In this document: piece after piece, positions 14,009 to 22,679 of the stretch
Layout of the letters: every line of letters begins with the position of its first letter
Position numbering within the stretch: position 1 is the stretch's first letter
NCBI GenBank assembly: GCA_913056425.1
Contig: CAJXLR010000001.1
Span: forward strand, 1-27,980
Length of the DNA stretch: 27,980 bases
Reading direction: 5' to 3'
From: an uncultured Bacteroidota bacterium
GTDB lineage: Bacteria; Bacteroidota; Bacteroidia; NS11-12g; UBA9320
The notes under the pieces: model-generated
Told to the model about the DNA's origin: nothing
Seen by the model: only the letters and a program-made list of their open reading frames with translations
Database searches by the model: none
Position numbers and translations under genes: made by a program

Positions 14009-15289
14009 ATGACTTCGCGTTACAAAGAACCTGCACCCATTAAAGACCATCTGAATCCTTTGGATTCAATGATGGAGCGCTTCTCGGAAGCAACCAGCAT
14101 CCTCGGTTTAGACGATGCTACGTACGACGCCCTAAAATCACCTGAAAAAACTGTTACGGTTAACCTGCCAATTAGCATGGATGACGGCAGTGTTCGTGTG
14201 TTTGAAGGTCACCGTGTGATACACTCAGCGAACCTTGGACCATCAAAAGGTGGAATCCGTTACTCCATGGGTGTTACCCTCGATGAGGTGAAGGCTCTTG
14301 CAGCTTGGATGACTTGGAAATGTGCCGTTGTTGGAATTCCTTACGGTGGTGCCAAAGGTGGCATTAAATGCGATCCACGTGAGTTAAGTAGAGGAGAGCT
14401 CGAGCGTCTTACACGTGCATATACCAATGCGATGAGTACTGTGTTTGGTCCGGAGCGAGACATCCCGGCTCCTGACGTAGGAACGAACCCACAAATCATG
14501 GCTTGGATTATGGATGAATACTCGAAGTTGAAGGGAGTAAGTAGCCCAGCTGTGGTTACAGGAAAGCCCATAGTCTTGGGTGGTTCTCAAGGGCGATTAG
14601 AAGCAACCGGCCGTGGTGTTATGGTTTCTGCCAGATCAGCCATGGGTAAGTTGAAAATGAACCCGGGCAAGGCTACCGCAGCAGTTCAAGGTTTTGGTAA
14701 CGTTGGTTCGATCAGTGCCAAATTGCTAGAAGAACAAGGTGTAACCATAGTTGCTATATCTGACGTTTCGGGCGCCTATTACAATAAAGAGGGTATTGAC
14801 ATTGTCAATGCCATCAAATATGTAGAAAAGACCGGCGGGACGTTGGAGGGTTTCACCGATGGTGACATGATTACAAACGATGAGCTCCTGGAGTTAGACG
14901 TTGATGTATTAGTGCCGGCAGCACTTGAAGATCAAATCACGGCGGAAAATGCAGATCGCATAAAAGCGAGATTAATTGTGGAAGGAGCAAACGGGCCAAC
15001 CTCTTATGGGGCGGATAAAGTTCTCAACGATAAAGGCATTATGGTAATTCCGGACATTCTTGCAAATGCAGGTGGTGTATCGGTATCTTACTTCGAGTGG
15101 GTTCAAAACCGTTTGGGATACTTCTGGACAGAAGAACGTGTAAACCGTCGTGCAGATCGTATCATGAAGCAAGCGTTTGAAACAGTTTACAAGGCATCGA
15201 GAAAATATAAGGTTGATATGCGAATTGCGGCATATATCGTTGCCATCGATAAAGTAGCCAGCACAAAACGCCTTCGAGGCACATTCTAA
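14009..15289 (+). CDS. Glutamate dehydrogenase (Glu/Leu/Phe/Val dehydrogenase family)
   Basis: 426 aa, the size of hexameric GluDH. Substrate domain: GPSKGGIRY (78-85), the catalytic Lys116 in PYGGAKGGI, and Asp156 in PAPDVGT. The Rossmann domain begins with QGFGNVGS (227-234). C-terminal features are EGANGPTS and ILANAGGVSVSYFEWVQN. It interconverts L-glutamate and 2-oxoglutarate with ammonium, using NAD or NADP. A specificity for another amino acid is possible, but the sequence most resembles bacterial and archaeal glutamate enzymes of about 420 residues. Coenzyme preference cannot be fixed by eye. It has its own strong promoter. TAA overlaps the psd ATG (TAATG), an unusual coupling of nitrogen metabolism with phospholipid synthesis. 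Confidence 0.93.
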   Translation: MTSRYKEPAPIKDHLNPLDSMMERFSEATSILGLDDATYDALKSPEKTVTVNLPISMDDGSVRVFEGHRVIHSANLGPSKGGIRYSMGVTLDEVKALAAWMTWKCAVVGIPYGGAKGGIKCDPRELSRGELERLTRAYTNAMSTVFGPERDIPAPDVGTNPQIMAWIMDEYSKLKGVSSPAVVTGKPIVLGGSQGRLEATGRGVMVSARSAMGKLKMNPGKATAAVQGFGNVGSISAKLLEEQGVTIVAISDVSGAYYNKEGIDIVNAIKYVEKTGGTLEGFTDGDMITNDELLELDVDVLVPAALEDQITAENADRIKARLIVEGANGPTSYGADKVLNDKGIMVIPDILANAGGVSVSYFEWVQNRLGYFWTEERVNRRADRIMKQAFETVYKASRKYKVDMRIAAYIVAIDKVASTKRLRGTF

Positions 15290-15942
15290 TGATACACCGC
15301 GAAGGGTACACCATTCTCATAACGACGTTTGTCGTGCTTGCTGTAATCGTTTACTTGGTTTTTCGATTCTCAGATACTGCATGGCTTCGATACCTGATTG
15401 TTTTTGCTGCAGTAGTAGTCTTCGGGCTATTTACTCAATTCTTCCGTAACCCAGCACGAAATACAGTGCTTAATACAAATCATGTTATTGCCCCTGCAGA
15501 CGGGAAGGTGGTTGTGATTGAAAACGTAGAAGAGCCTGAGTATTTTAAAGGAACTAGAAAGCAGATCAGCATCTTCATGTCGCCTTTGAATGTTCACGTG
15601 AATCGCAACCCAATTTCAGGCGTTGTGAGCTATTTTAAGTATCACCCGGGCAAATACCTTGTTGCTTGGCATCCGAAGTCGTCTACCGACAACGAACGCA
15701 CTACAACGGTAATCAAGAATGATGATGGCGAAGAGATTCTTTTTCGTCAGATTGCAGGAGCTGTTGCACGTCGTATTTGCTATTATGTGGATACAGGTGA
15801 TACAGTAAAGCAAGGCGAGGAAATGGGCTTCATCAAATTCGGATCTCGTATTGATGTTTTCGTTCCGACTGACAGTAAAATAACGGTTGATATCGATCAA
15901 ATAACCCGTGGTGGTGAAACTGTTTTGGCGGAGCTGAAATAA
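15289..15942 (+). CDS. psd: Phosphatidylserine decarboxylase-related proenzyme (short, Psd-A type)
   Basis: 217 aa. Two N-terminal membrane segments (residues ~8-26 and ~33-51) lead into the catalytic domain: NHVIAPADGKVV with Asp71, SIFMSPLNVHVNRNPISG with His103, and the self-cleavage site FGSRID (Gly185-Ser186, which would become the pyruvoyl group). The short form lacks the long N-terminal extension of E. coli Psd and uses FGS instead of LGST, as in archaeal and many Bacteroidota enzymes. It makes phosphatidylethanolamine from phosphatidylserine in the inner membrane. Start ATG 15289 overlaps the dehydrogenase stop by 1 nt. The archaeal-type resemblance means an archaetidylserine-like substrate cannot be ruled out, given a GGGP synthase nearby. 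Confidence 0.92.
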   Translation: MIHREGYTILITTFVVLAVIVYLVFRFSDTAWLRYLIVFAAVVVFGLFTQFFRNPARNTVLNTNHVIAPADGKVVVIENVEEPEYFKGTRKQISIFMSPLNVHVNRNPISGVVSYFKYHPGKYLVAWHPKSSTDNERTTTVIKNDDGEEILFRQIAGAVARRICYYVDTGDTVKQGEEMGFIKFGSRIDVFVPTDSKITVDIDQITRGGETVLAELK

Positions 15943-15967
15943 ATGTTAATCATTAACACAAACCGTT
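15942..15967. repeat. 26-nt gene-end repeat, copy 1 (after psd)
   Basis: Pattern AATGTTAA-n4-TAAC-n-CAAACCGTT, starting on the last base of the psd stop codon. A second copy (22672-22697) overlaps the stop codon of the GGGP synthase; 21 of 26 bases match. Followed by further GTTAAC half-sites at 15965-15970 and 15978-15983. Confidence 0.55.
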
Positions 15968-16005
15968 AACACAGACTGTTAACTTTTACCTTGACTATCT
16001 TATTA

Positions 16006-16032
16006 ATGAGTGAGCTTAGGTGAAACACTCAT
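16006..16032. repeat. ATGAGTG/CACTCAT inverted repeat and ACTCAT repeats after psd
   Basis: ATGAGTG (16006-16012) pairs with CACTCAT (16026-16032) with a 13-nt loop. ACTCAT recurs twice more up to 16066. There is no T-run, so it is a weak terminator candidate for the dehydrogenase/psd transcript; it may simply be another intergenic repeat. Confidence 0.35.
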
Positions 16033-16066
16033 CACTCCTAACTAAATACTCATTACTCTCCACTCA

Positions 16067-16306
16067 TTACTTATACCGTTGTTCCATTTCATAGCGTTTA
16101 ATTGCTTCGGCAAGTTTGCCGCTATCCATGGCTTCCTTTAGGCTTTTGCTCATGGGGCCTCTCGATGTAACATGCCATTGCCCGCAATCGCCACATTGAT
16201 AGACTGCACCCGCATTGTTTGACGGAAAAATTACCTTGGTTTGGAACAAACCATCCTCAGCTTCTTTTTCTGAGTAGTAAATCTTTTTGCGCGTTGAGCA
16301 CTTCAT
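16067..16306 (-). CDS. Small Cys-rich hypothetical protein (possible zinc ribbon)
   Basis: 79 aa, basic N-terminus (MKCSTRKKIYYSEKEAEDG) followed by a short beta segment and YQCGDCGQWHVTSRG (Cys38, Cys41, His45), then a charged helix (EAIKRYEMEQRYK). Together with Cys3 this could bind one zinc. Similar small proteins with a YxCxxCGxWHxTS-type core occur in Bacteroidota without known function. No signal peptide, so cytoplasmic. Codon use and the conserved-looking core favour a real gene. ATG 16306 is the only sensible start. It follows the T9SS-exported protein on the same strand after a 16-bp gap. Confidence 0.65.
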   Translation of the reverse strand: MKCSTRKKIYYSEKEAEDGLFQTKVIFPSNNAGAVYQCGDCGQWHVTSRGPMSKSLKEAMDSGKLAEAIKRYEMEQRYK

Positions 16307-16322
16307 TCATTGAATGATTGAT

Positions 16323-18179
16323 TTAGTGCTTAACAATCCGCACAGTAGAAAGTTGATTCAGACCCGAATAAACCTCTACAATATAAACACCACTAGGAAG
16401 TCTCTCTACTTCAACTGAGATTGACTCATCCCAACCTACGTTGGAACTATAAACCTCTTGACCCCGTGTATTAAGTATTCTTACCATTGCAATTTCTGAG
16501 TAAGCGTTTGTAGAGATTCTCAGCACGTCATGAACCGGGTTAGGCCAGAATTTTGTTGTTACTGATGGATGAAGGATTAAACTAGTCGTATACGAAGTCC
16601 TTTTTCCATCGAAATCTCGCTGTACTAGTGTATATAACACATTTCCGCTAGCAGGTGGGTTCTGGTCTATCCACTCGTAATGAGTTCTCTCGGCCGTAGT
16701 TCCCATACCTACTTCAAAATGTTTCCAAACCATATCCTCAGTAGCCGATGTTCGATATATCTCAAATCCATCGTTGTTTATCTCGTGAGCAGTTTCCCAA
16801 TCTAACTCAATGGTCGACCCAACTTGTTTACCGCGGTAATATATCATTGTAACAGGCAAGGCCGTACACCCTGCACACGACAGAGAGGTTGCTGTATCAA
16901 AATTTACACCACCCACACTACCAATTGCGGTATTTCGAAGTAGGTCATTGGAGCTGTCACTGGGCAGTTGTGCTTTATAAACCAACGAAATACTGTCACC
17001 GGCCTGTATGACATACGAACGATATGGAAAATTTTGAGGAATCAATCCAGTAAAGTATATGACTCCTGAATCTCCTGAGATTGGATAAACAGAGGAATTG
17101 ACTCGTGTTATCTCACTAGTCGTGTCGATTTCAACAAACGTCAACCCCACAGGTAAACTGTCTCTGATTTCATCGAACATCAAAGCCTCGCTGGCCGCAT
17201 TCGTAATGGTGATAGTGTAAGTGATGGTATCACCCGGGTTACAAACTCCGCAACTCGAAGTCTTCGAAATGGAAAATTTATTTGATGCTGTTGTTGTACC
17301 AAATGTATCTACACCTACACCTGTAATATCCCCGTAATTACTTGTGTACTTGATAGGTCCTCCACTTTTCATTCCTGCATACGGTTTGAAGAGTGCGGAA
17401 TCATTGAATATGGTACTTATATAATAAAAAGCGACTACTACTTCATTGCTCGATCCGCCTCCACAACCATTACCTGTGTCAAAGTAATAAAACGTATTTA
17501 GGTCTCCAGGGGCAGGTCCACAGGCACTGAGTGAAGATGATAGGACCTTAGAACCGTATAAAATCAATGTGTTTACCGGGAACAAAGTATCTCCTGCTGG
17601 TTGAAAATACAGCTCGTCACCGTTATAATTACCAAAACTATAGGTTACTGTATCAACGACAATAATCCCTTGAGCGTCAATACCAGCGATACTCTGATAA
17701 ATTACATCCCCTCCGGCGGAAGCCCTACCAACATCTGTAGTACTGATCGTTGCTTCGAATGAGACACTTGTCGCACTCGTATCGGTCAAACTAAAATCCA
17801 ATTCGGTTGTAAATGTATTAGAACATGGAAATTGAATATAGAAAAAAGCACCTACTGTCGAATTTGGAAGTATTCGCGGTATTCGATAGGTAGAATCATC
17901 TCTGTAACTAAGGAGCTTAAAACCGTTAGAAGTATTGCTCATGCTGTCGAGTTTCACATCAATGTTGTACAACGTATCAGTAGATGACAAATTTTCTACA
18001 TTAATGGTGACGTATGCAGCTCGAGGAACATCTCTCGTAGCACAATTCCCAAAATCCGCATAAAAATACGGGCCAGAACCAAGCGAAACTGAGACTTCAG
18101 TGGTATCAAGCGCGGAAGCCTCGCAAAAAACAAACATGGAAACCAGCACTTTCAAATACTTAATAATTCTCATGTGCAA
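16323..18179 (-). CDS. T9SS-exported cell-surface/secreted protein with DUF11 domain
   Basis: 618 aa. Signal peptide at the N-terminus (MRIIKYLKVLVSMFVFCEASA; start at 18179 or the adjacent ATG at 18173). Residues ~25-290 are Ser/Thr/Asp-rich beta-sandwich sequence without a named family. A DUF11-like repeat spans ~300-415 (CGVCNPGDTITYTITITN..., Cys310 and Cys313), followed by a second CxxC (CAGC). A fibronectin-like segment follows (IELDWETAHEINNDGFEIYRTS). The C-terminal 75 residues, from FWPNPVHDVLRI (544) to GVYIVEVYSG and TVRIVKH, are a type A T9SS sorting domain. It should pass through the Sec and type IX systems and end up on the surface or outside, perhaps as an adhesin. Binding target unknown. 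Confidence 0.85.
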   Translation of the reverse strand: MHMRIIKYLKVLVSMFVFCEASALDTTEVSVSLGSGPYFYADFGNCATRDVPRAAYVTINVENLSSTDTLYNIDVKLDSMSNTSNGFKLLSYRDDSTYRIPRILPNSTVGAFFYIQFPCSNTFTTELDFSLTDTSATSVSFEATISTTDVGRASAGGDVIYQSIAGIDAQGIIVVDTVTYSFGNYNGDELYFQPAGDTLFPVNTLILYGSKVLSSSLSACGPAPGDLNTFYYFDTGNGCGGGSSNEVVVAFYYISTIFNDSALFKPYAGMKSGGPIKYTSNYGDITGVGVDTFGTTTASNKFSISKTSSCGVCNPGDTITYTITITNAASEALMFDEIRDSLPVGLTFVEIDTTSEITRVNSSVYPISGDSGVIYFTGLIPQNFPYRSYVIQAGDSISLVYKAQLPSDSSNDLLRNTAIGSVGGVNFDTATSLSCAGCTALPVTMIYYRGKQVGSTIELDWETAHEINNDGFEIYRTSATEDMVWKHFEVGMGTTAERTHYEWIDQNPPASGNVLYTLVQRDFDGKRTSYTTSLILHPSVTTKFWPNPVHDVLRISTNAYSEIAMVRILNTRGQEVYSSNVGWDESISVEVERLPSGVYIVEVYSGLNQLSTVRIVKH

Positions 18180-18201
18180 TTACTGGTTCTTGAAGATAAC
18201 A

Positions 18202-18240
18202 AAAACTAACAAAGGTTGGGGCGATTCCAGTCGCCCAACC
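18202..18240 (-). terminator. Intrinsic terminator after the ribonucleotide reductase gene
   Basis: On the minus strand, 21 bp after the stop, GGTTGGGCGA (18240-18231) pairs with TCGCCCCAACC (18224-18214) across a 6-nt loop with one bulged base. It is followed by the T-rich run TTTGTTAGTTTTTG. This is a typical rho-independent terminator that separates nrdJ from the T9SS gene downstream. Confidence 0.8.
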
Positions 18241-18261
18241 ATACAATTCAAAAGATTATTT

Positions 18262-21200
18262 CTAGCTGCAGCCTAGTGAGTTGCCACAGTTTAGGCATTT
18301 GTAACACGTTCCACTGCGAACAGTTAAGTGTCCGCACTCGTTACAAGCCGGTGCGTCACTTTGCATAGACTGCATCAATTTGTCTGTTGATGCTCCTTGC
18401 GCAGCCGCTGTTCCTTCTGCTCCGGCTGTACTGGTTGTAGCTACCGGCTGCACTTTAGGCGCAGCCACGTTAGCGTTGCGTGTTACTGTATTCTTTGGTG
18501 TAGTTTCCTTCTTCTCTTGGGTTGGAGGTACTTGAACCAAATCGTGACGTTTCAAGTACTCAAATCCAAGTAATCTGAAGATGAAGTCGATAATCGATGT
18601 TGAGTTCTTGATGTTATCATGTCCTTCAACATAACCCGCAGGTTCAAACTTGGTGAATGTGAATTTGTCTACAAACTCACGTAACGGCACACCGTACTGA
18701 AGTCCTATAGAAACTGCGATAGAGAAGCAGTTCATCAAAGAACGGAACGTTGCTCCTTCCTTATGCATATCAACAAAGATTTCTCCTAATCTTCCATCGC
18801 TGTACTCACCTGTACGGATGAACAATGTTTGTCCGCCCACTTTGGCTTTCTGGGTAAATCCACTTCGTTTGCTTGGAAGTTTTTTACGCTCAACGATGTT
18901 CGATAACTGCATCTGGAAAATCGTGTCGTTGCTCTCGTCTATAATTCTTCGAGCAGCATCCAACACCATGTCCGGAGTAATTTCCTCAAGTGAAAGCTCT
19001 GCTTTCTCGCCCAACACCTCTTCTACTTTATCAGTAGCTTCGATTTTCTCTTCGGTCTCTTCTTCCTTGCTGTCCGACTTGTTGCTCAATGGTTGAGATA
19101 GTTTACAACCGTCACGGTAAAGTGCGTTTGCTTTCAATCCAAGCTCCCAGCTTAACTGGTAGCACGATTTGATATCTTCTTGAGTTGCCTCATTTGGCAG
19201 GTTAATGGTCTTAGAAATTGCACCCGAGATGAATGGCTGTGCTGCACCCATCATACGGATGTGACCGTGTGCATGGATAAAACGCTCACCAATCTCACCA
19301 CAGCGGTTTGCACAGTCGAATACAGGTAAGTGTTCGTCTTTCAAGTGTGGCGCTCCTTCAACAGTCATTGTACCACATACGTAGTCGTTGGCTGCTTTTA
19401 TATCTTGACTTTCGAAACCAAGCTCTTTAAGTAGGTTAAAATTAGCCGACTCATATTGCTCTTTCGAGAAGCCTAAACGCTCCATTGTGTCCTCACCAAG
19501 TGTCCAGTGGTTAAATGCAAATCCGATTTCGAATGCACTCGCTAAGCCACCTTCAATAGCCTTAAGATCTTTAGCGGTAAAGCCTTTCTCTTTAAGTGAC
19601 TTGTGGTTGATTACCGGTGCCCCTTTAAGCGTTGCATGACCTTTAGCGTAATTAACGATATCGCTAATTTCAATCTCGTTGTAGCCAAGGTTCTTAAGTG
19701 CTCCCGGTACAGATTGGTTTACAATCTTGAAGTAACCACCACCACTTAGCTTCTTGAATTTAACAAGAGCAAAATCAGGCTCGATACCGGTGGTATCACA
19801 ATCCATAACAAGACCAATTGTTCCTGTAGGAGCGATAACCGTTGTTTGGGCATTTCGATACCCGAATTTCTCACCCAACATAACTGCCTTATCCCACTGG
19901 TCGCATGCTGCAGTAAGTAGGTAATCAGGACAGTGCTTTGGATCAATTCCAACCGGTTTTACACTAAGACCTTCGTATTCTGTAGCGTTGTATGCCGCAT
20001 ATCGGTGATTGCGCATTACGCGCAACATGTCTTCTTTATTCTTTTCGTACTCTCTGAACGGTCCTAAGAACTCAGCCATTTCCGCTGATGTTGCGTAAGC
20101 AGTTCCGGTAAGTATCGCTGTAATAGCGCCACAAATCGCTGTTGCTTTTTCGCTGTCGTAAGGAATTCCGCTTAACATCAGAACAGAGCCTAGGTTCGCA
20201 TAGCCTAAACCTAGCGTTCTGTATGCGTAAGACAACTCTGCAACTTCTTTAGATGGGAACTGAGCCATCAACACAGAGATTTCTAGTACTGCAGTCCACA
20301 GACGTGAAGTATACTCGATTCCGGCAACATCAAATTCCAGTGTATCTTCATTGAAGAAGTGACGTAAGTTCAGAGATGCTAAGTTACATGCCGTGTTGTC
20401 CAAGAACATGTATTCAGAACATGGATTCGACCCGTTGATAGTTCCACCTTGAGGGCAAGTGTGCCACTCGTTAATCGTAGTATCAAACTGTACACCCGGA
20501 TCTGCACATGCCCAAGCCGCGAATGAAATATCATCCCAAATCTTTTGAGCTGGAATGCTTTTCATTGTTTCGCCTGTGCTACGCGCTATCAAATCCCAGT
20601 TATCTTCATTCTTCAATGCTTCGAAGAATTTATTTGGGATACGTACAGAGTTGTTTGAGTTCTGGCCTGATACGGTTTGGTACGCCTCACCTTCGTAGTG
20701 AGAAGAGTAACCGTGATCGATAAGAGCGGCTACTTTCTTTTCTTCCTCTTTTTTCCAGTTGATGAACTCCATGATTTCCGGGTGATCCAAATCAAGCGTC
20801 ACCATTTTGGCAGCACGTCTTGTTGTTCCTCCCGACTTGATAGCTCCCGCTGCGCGGTCGCCAATTTTCAAGAAAGACATCAATCCGGATGAAGTTCCTC
20901 CACCACTTAGTTTTTCACCTGCTCCTCGAATAGAAGAGAAGTTCGTTCCTACCCCAGAACCGTATTTAAAGATACGTGCCTCACGCACCCATAGGTCCAT
21001 GATACCGCCTTCGTTCACCAAGTCGTCGCTTACAGAAAGAATGAAGCAAGCGTGTGGCTGAGGGCGTTCGTATGCAGAGGTAGATTTTTTAAGTTTACCG
21101 GTTTCAGGATCCGCGTAGTAATGTCCTTGAGGTTTTCCGGTGATTCCGTATGTATTGTGTAGTCCTGTGTTGAACCACTGTGGTGAGTTTGGTGCAGCAT

Positions 21201-21594
21201 GTTGAGCCGTGATGCTGTATACTAATTCGTCATAAAAGATTTGAGCATCTTTCTTCGTTGCGAAATAGTTGTACTCCTCCCCCCAAGTTCTCCAACAATC
21301 TGCCAATCTATGGGCAACTTGTTTTATAGAGTTCTCAGAGCCAAGTGAGCCATCTTCTTGTGGCACACCTGCTTTTCTAAAATATTTCTGCGCCAGGATG
21401 TCTGTCGCTACTTGAGACCATGCTTTAGGCACTTCAACATTGTCCATTCTGAATACTGTGTCCCCACCTGGGTTTTGTATCACAGAGCTTCGGATCTCAT
21501 AATCAAATAGGTCGGCGGCGGCCATGCCGTCCTTCGTAAAATAACGATCGAACGAGAGTCCTTTCTTGCTCGATTGTGTTTTCTTTTGGCTCAT
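18262..21594 (-). CDS. nrdJ: Adenosylcobalamin-dependent (class II) ribonucleoside-diphosphate reductase
   Basis: 1110 aa, single chain, a typical length for the long class II family. Catalytic set by residue: redox Cys183 in PHACFILSVSDDL, Asn390-Pro-Cys392-Ser-Glu394 (Cys392 is the expected thiyl-radical residue) and partner Cys403 in DNTACNLASLNL. The substrate-phosphate loop is APTGTIGLVMDCDTTGIEP. A TSCPD domain is near the C-terminus (LGEIFVDMHKEGATFRSLMNCFSIAVS), and the tail ends in a zinc-ribbon-like CNECGH...CYKCLNCGNSLGC that re-reduces the active site. It reduces ribonucleotides to deoxyribonucleotides with coenzyme B12 and works with or without oxygen. The Ala/Thr/Gln-rich linker before the Zn tail looks disordered. 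Promoter TAATTTTG at 21679-21672. No cobalamin riboswitch was recognised in its leader. Confidence 0.96.
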   Translation of the reverse strand: MSQKKTQSSKKGLSFDRYFTKDGMAAADLFDYEIRSSVIQNPGGDTVFRMDNVEVPKAWSQVATDILAQKYFRKAGVPQEDGSLGSENSIKQVAHRLADCWRTWGEEYNYFATKKDAQIFYDELVYSITAQHAAPNSPQWFNTGLHNTYGITGKPQGHYYADPETGKLKKSTSAYERPQPHACFILSVSDDLVNEGGIMDLWVREARIFKYGSGVGTNFSSIRGAGEKLSGGGTSSGLMSFLKIGDRAAGAIKSGGTTRRAAKMVTLDLDHPEIMEFINWKKEEEKKVAALIDHGYSSHYEGEAYQTVSGQNSNNSVRIPNKFFEALKNEDNWDLIARSTGETMKSIPAQKIWDDISFAAWACADPGVQFDTTINEWHTCPQGGTINGSNPCSEYMFLDNTACNLASLNLRHFFNEDTLEFDVAGIEYTSRLWTAVLEISVLMAQFPSKEVAELSYAYRTLGLGYANLGSVLMLSGIPYDSEKATAICGAITAILTGTAYATSAEMAEFLGPFREYEKNKEDMLRVMRNHRYAAYNATEYEGLSVKPVGIDPKHCPDYLLTAACDQWDKAVMLGEKFGYRNAQTTVIAPTGTIGLVMDCDTTGIEPDFALVKFKKLSGGGYFKIVNQSVPGALKNLGYNEIEISDIVNYAKGHATLKGAPVINHKSLKEKGFTAKDLKAIEGGLASAFEIGFAFNHWTLGEDTMERLGFSKEQYESANFNLLKELGFESQDIKAANDYVCGTMTVEGAPHLKDEHLPVFDCANRCGEIGERFIHAHGHIRMMGAAQPFISGAISKTINLPNEATQEDIKSCYQLSWELGLKANALYRDGCKLSQPLSNKSDSKEEETEEKIEATDKVEEVLGEKAELSLEEITPDMVLDAARRIIDESNDTIFQMQLSNIVERKKLPSKRSGFTQKAKVGGQTLFIRTGEYSDGRLGEIFVDMHKEGATFRSLMNCFSIAVSIGLQYGVPLREFVDKFTFTKFEPAGYVEGHDNIKNSTSIIDFIFRLLGFEYLKRHDLVQVPPTQEKKETTPKNTVTRNANVAAPKVQPVATTSTAGAEGTAAAQGASTDKLMQSMQSDAPACNECGHLTVRSGTCYKCLNCGNSLGCS

Positions 21595-21959
21595 ACTACG
21601 CTGTTTTTTCGTTTAATCTAAAGGGTAAAATATCGTCATATACTCCTCGAAAAAGTTTAGAGGTTTTTGCTCAAAATTAGCGTGACCCTACATGACTTTG
21701 AGATATCACTTTTCCACAGAAAAAATTATTTGTACGGAAATTGTGACTTACACGTGTTGATAACAATTAGTTAACTTTTTGTGCATATTTCACCCCTCTG
21801 ACATAAGCATCTGAAAGCCAATTTGATGGAGTCAATTTCAGCACAAAAATTTTTTTTACAGCTTGTTTTTGATAAATATTTTCCGGTACAAATTTGGCTA
21901 CTGGTATAACGTTTTGAAAATAACCTCATTGCCTGATATTTTGCTTTCTTTGCATTGCG
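21595..21959. other. Long AT-rich divergent intergenic region between nrdJ and GGGP synthase
   Basis: 365 bp without a supported gene. It holds the nrdJ -7 box and a leader of ~70 nt. It also has three nonamers one mismatch from the DnaA-box consensus TTATnCACA: TTTTCCACA at 21710-21718, and on the minus strand TTATCAACA (21763-21755) and ATATGCACA (21788-21780). An 8-bp palindrome ACACGTGT lies at 21750-21757 and a T8 tract near 21850. GGGP synthase has only weak -7 candidates (TTTCTTTG 21945-21952). No riboswitch fold, tRNA or small ORF with convincing codon use was recognised. Confidence 0.5.
21672..21679 (-). promoter_or_regulatory. -7 element TAATTTTG for nrdJ
   Basis: An exact TAnnTTTG match on the minus strand, giving a ~70-nt leader before the ATG at 21594. 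No TTTG was found at a proper distance upstream, which may indicate activator dependence. Confidence 0.45.
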
Positions 21960-22679
21960 ATGACAGGCCAAATCCAATCACTTTTAAATCAAAACAAACG
22001 CATACTTGCGGTTTTGATAGATCCGGATAAGGCAACACCTGACCATCTTGAGCAACTCCTTACACCAGAAAATCAAGCACGAATAGACTTTCTCCTTGTG
22101 GGCGGAAGTGTACTCACCTCAGGAAACATCGACGACACACTCACTGAAATTCAAAAACTGTCGAAACTACCCACCGTATTATTCCCAGGTAGTCCGGACC
22201 AGATTTCTTCTAAAGCAGATGCGATTTTGCTTTTGTCCCTGATATCGGGGCGAAACGCAGACCTTCTTATTGGGAAGCACGTAGAATCATCATTACGATT
22301 AAAACAAAGTGGCTTAGAGATCTTACCCACGGGTTACATATTGGTAGATGGTGGATCTGCTACCACAGTCTCATACATATCCGGAACACAACCAATTCCT
22401 TCAATCAAAACCGGACTGGCCGCAGTTACCGCCCTTGCCGGAGAACAACTTGGGCTTCGTGTTACATATATAGACGCAGGTAGTGGTGCCAACCAACCAA
22501 TCCCAGTGGACATGATAAAACAAGTTCGCAGCCATGTCACAGGTCCCATAATTGTTGGTGGTGGAGTTCGCACATCAGAAAAAGCAAAAGCAGCTTGGGA
22601 TGCCGGTGCAAATGTGGTTGTGATTGGGAATAAGTTGGAAGAGGATCCGGAGTTCTTAAAGAACTTGGGAAAATGTTAA
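21960..22679 (+). CDS. Geranylgeranylglyceryl phosphate (GGGP) synthase, PcrB/GGGPS family
   Basis: 239 aa TIM barrel. Motifs: LAVLIDPDKA (17-26), DFLLVGGSVLTSG, TVLFPGSPDQIS, LLSLISGRNADLLIGKHV, PTGYILVDGGSATTV, YIDAGSGANQPI, and the phosphate-binding IIVGGGVRTSEKA...AGANVVVIGNKLEED. The family joins sn-glycerol-1-phosphate to a polyprenyl diphosphate, the first ether bond of archaeal lipids. Bacteroidota members belong to the group II enzymes that accept geranylgeranyl diphosphate, while Bacillus PcrB uses heptaprenyl diphosphate. What the product is for in Bacteroidota is unknown. ATG 21960 is well placed. The stop codon lies within a 26-nt repeat also seen after psd. Confidence 0.93.
   Translation: MTGQIQSLLNQNKRILAVLIDPDKATPDHLEQLLTPENQARIDFLLVGGSVLTSGNIDDTLTEIQKLSKLPTVLFPGSPDQISSKADAILLLSLISGRNADLLIGKHVESSLRLKQSGLEILPTGYILVDGGSATTVSYISGTQPIPSIKTGLAAVTALAGEQLGLRVTYIDAGSGANQPIPVDMIKQVRSHVTGPIIVGGGVRTSEKAKAAWDAGANVVVIGNKLEEDPEFLKNLGKC

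Noticed and set aside
21595..21679. Cobalamin riboswitch in the nrdJ leader
   Set aside because: The leader is about 70 nt, too short, and lacks a recognisable B12-box.
21595..21959. Replication origin
   Set aside because: Only imperfect DnaA-like boxes, and no dnaA, dnaN, rpmH or similar origin genes nearby.
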